Assembly (NCBI GenBank): GCA_944390615.1
Contig: CALXRJ010000004.1
Location: 1 to 14,779 of the forward strand
Length of the DNA: 14,779 nucleotides
Source: an uncultured Clostridia bacterium
GTDB taxonomy: Bacteria; Bacillota; Clostridia; TANB77; CAG-508
Direction of reading: 5' to 3'
Both the position numbers and the translations under genes were made by a program. The number at the start of each line of letters is the position of its first letter. Position 1 is the first letter of the stretch. Positions 14,476-14,779 of this stretch are shown piece after piece. Below the pieces are notes generated by a model. The model ran no database searches and had not been told where the DNA came from. It was given only the letters and a program-made list of their open reading frames with translations.

Positions 14476-14779
14476 ATGGATCTTAAATTAAACAATTTAG
14501 AAATAGGTAATCGTATTCGTTCTATTAGGGAAGATATGTTTATGAGTAGAGAAAAATTTTCTGAAATGATTGATATTTCTGAAGTATTTTTAGGTCAAAT
14601 TGAACGTGGCGAATGTTCTTTAAGTCTGAAGACTTTGACTAGTATTATTGCTTATACTGGTTCCTCTGCTGATTTTATATTATATGGAAATGACGAACCT
14701 GACTCTTATCGAAAAAAAATTGATAGAATTTTAAAACATTGTAATGAAAATACTTTAGAATTGATTTATAATTTAATCC
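14476..14779 (+). CDS. XRE-family helix-turn-helix regulator, cut by the window edge
   Basis: The first 101 residues are visible. Residues 8-66 form a Cro/C1-type DNA-binding domain: IGNRIRSIRE opens helix 1, SREKFSEMIDIS is the scaffold helix, FLGQIERGECSLSLKTLTSII covers the recognition helix and the following turn, and ADFILYG closes the fold. The remaining visible residues (DSYRKKIDRILKHCNENTLELIYNL) are helical and continue past the window, as in many short single-domain XRE proteins of about 100-130 residues. The start is supported by AAAGGAG at ideal spacing. The target is unknown; it may act on its own promoter or on genes to the right. It is divergent from the prepilin across the 369-base gap. 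Confidence 0.9.
   Translation, partial: MDLKLNNLEIGNRIRSIREDMFMSREKFSEMIDISEVFLGQIERGECSLSLKTLTSIIAYTGSSADFILYGNDEPDSYRKKIDRILKHCNENTLELIYNLI

Overview
The window is AT-rich DNA (by eye about 30% G+C) with strong AAGGAGG-type ribosome binding sites. The gene order gdpP-rplI-dnaB-tilS and a min operon carrying MinE point to a low-GC Bacillota, most likely an anaerobic Clostridia-type organism. A spore photoproduct lyase gene suggests a present or past endospore former. I cannot name the genus.

Layout. Positions 1-11,699 are an almost solid block of minus-strand housekeeping genes in three transcription units. (1) minD-minE-rodA-dusB-aspS-membrane/spermidine-synthase-like gene (11,699 to 4,791) starts at a TTGACT-17-TATGAT promoter and ends in an intrinsic terminator at 4,744-4,781. 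It combines division-site selection, wall elongation, tRNA modification and tRNA charging. (2) gdpP, the c-di-AMP phosphodiesterase, has its own TTGACA-17-TAAAAT promoter and a terminator whose stem contains its stop codon. (3) rplI-dnaB-tilS (2,561 to beyond position 1) starts at a TTGAAA-17-TAAAAT promoter; tilS runs off the left edge. The gdpP-rplI-dnaB order matches Bacillus subtilis.

Positions 11,800-14,106 are different in character. A plus-strand splB has two frame breaks but is otherwise complete. It is followed by an orphan 82-residue gene, an internally deleted IS66 transposase remnant and a broken prepilin gene. At the right edge an XRE-family regulator begins and is cut off by the window end.

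Most interesting observation: both frame breaks in splB fall on in-frame CGG codons, and skipping only the C of each CGG (CGGG TGT, CGGT AAA) restores a 343-residue protein with the SAM-cluster cysteines at positions 91, 95 and 98. I found no in-frame CGG in any intact gene here (about 3,700 codons checked by eye). This fits +1 ribosomal frameshifting at an unassigned or starved CGG codon. It also fits ordinary decay or assembly error, and the two can be told apart with genome-wide data. MinE is also odd, carrying a charged, probably disordered tail of about 118 residues after a normal MinE core.
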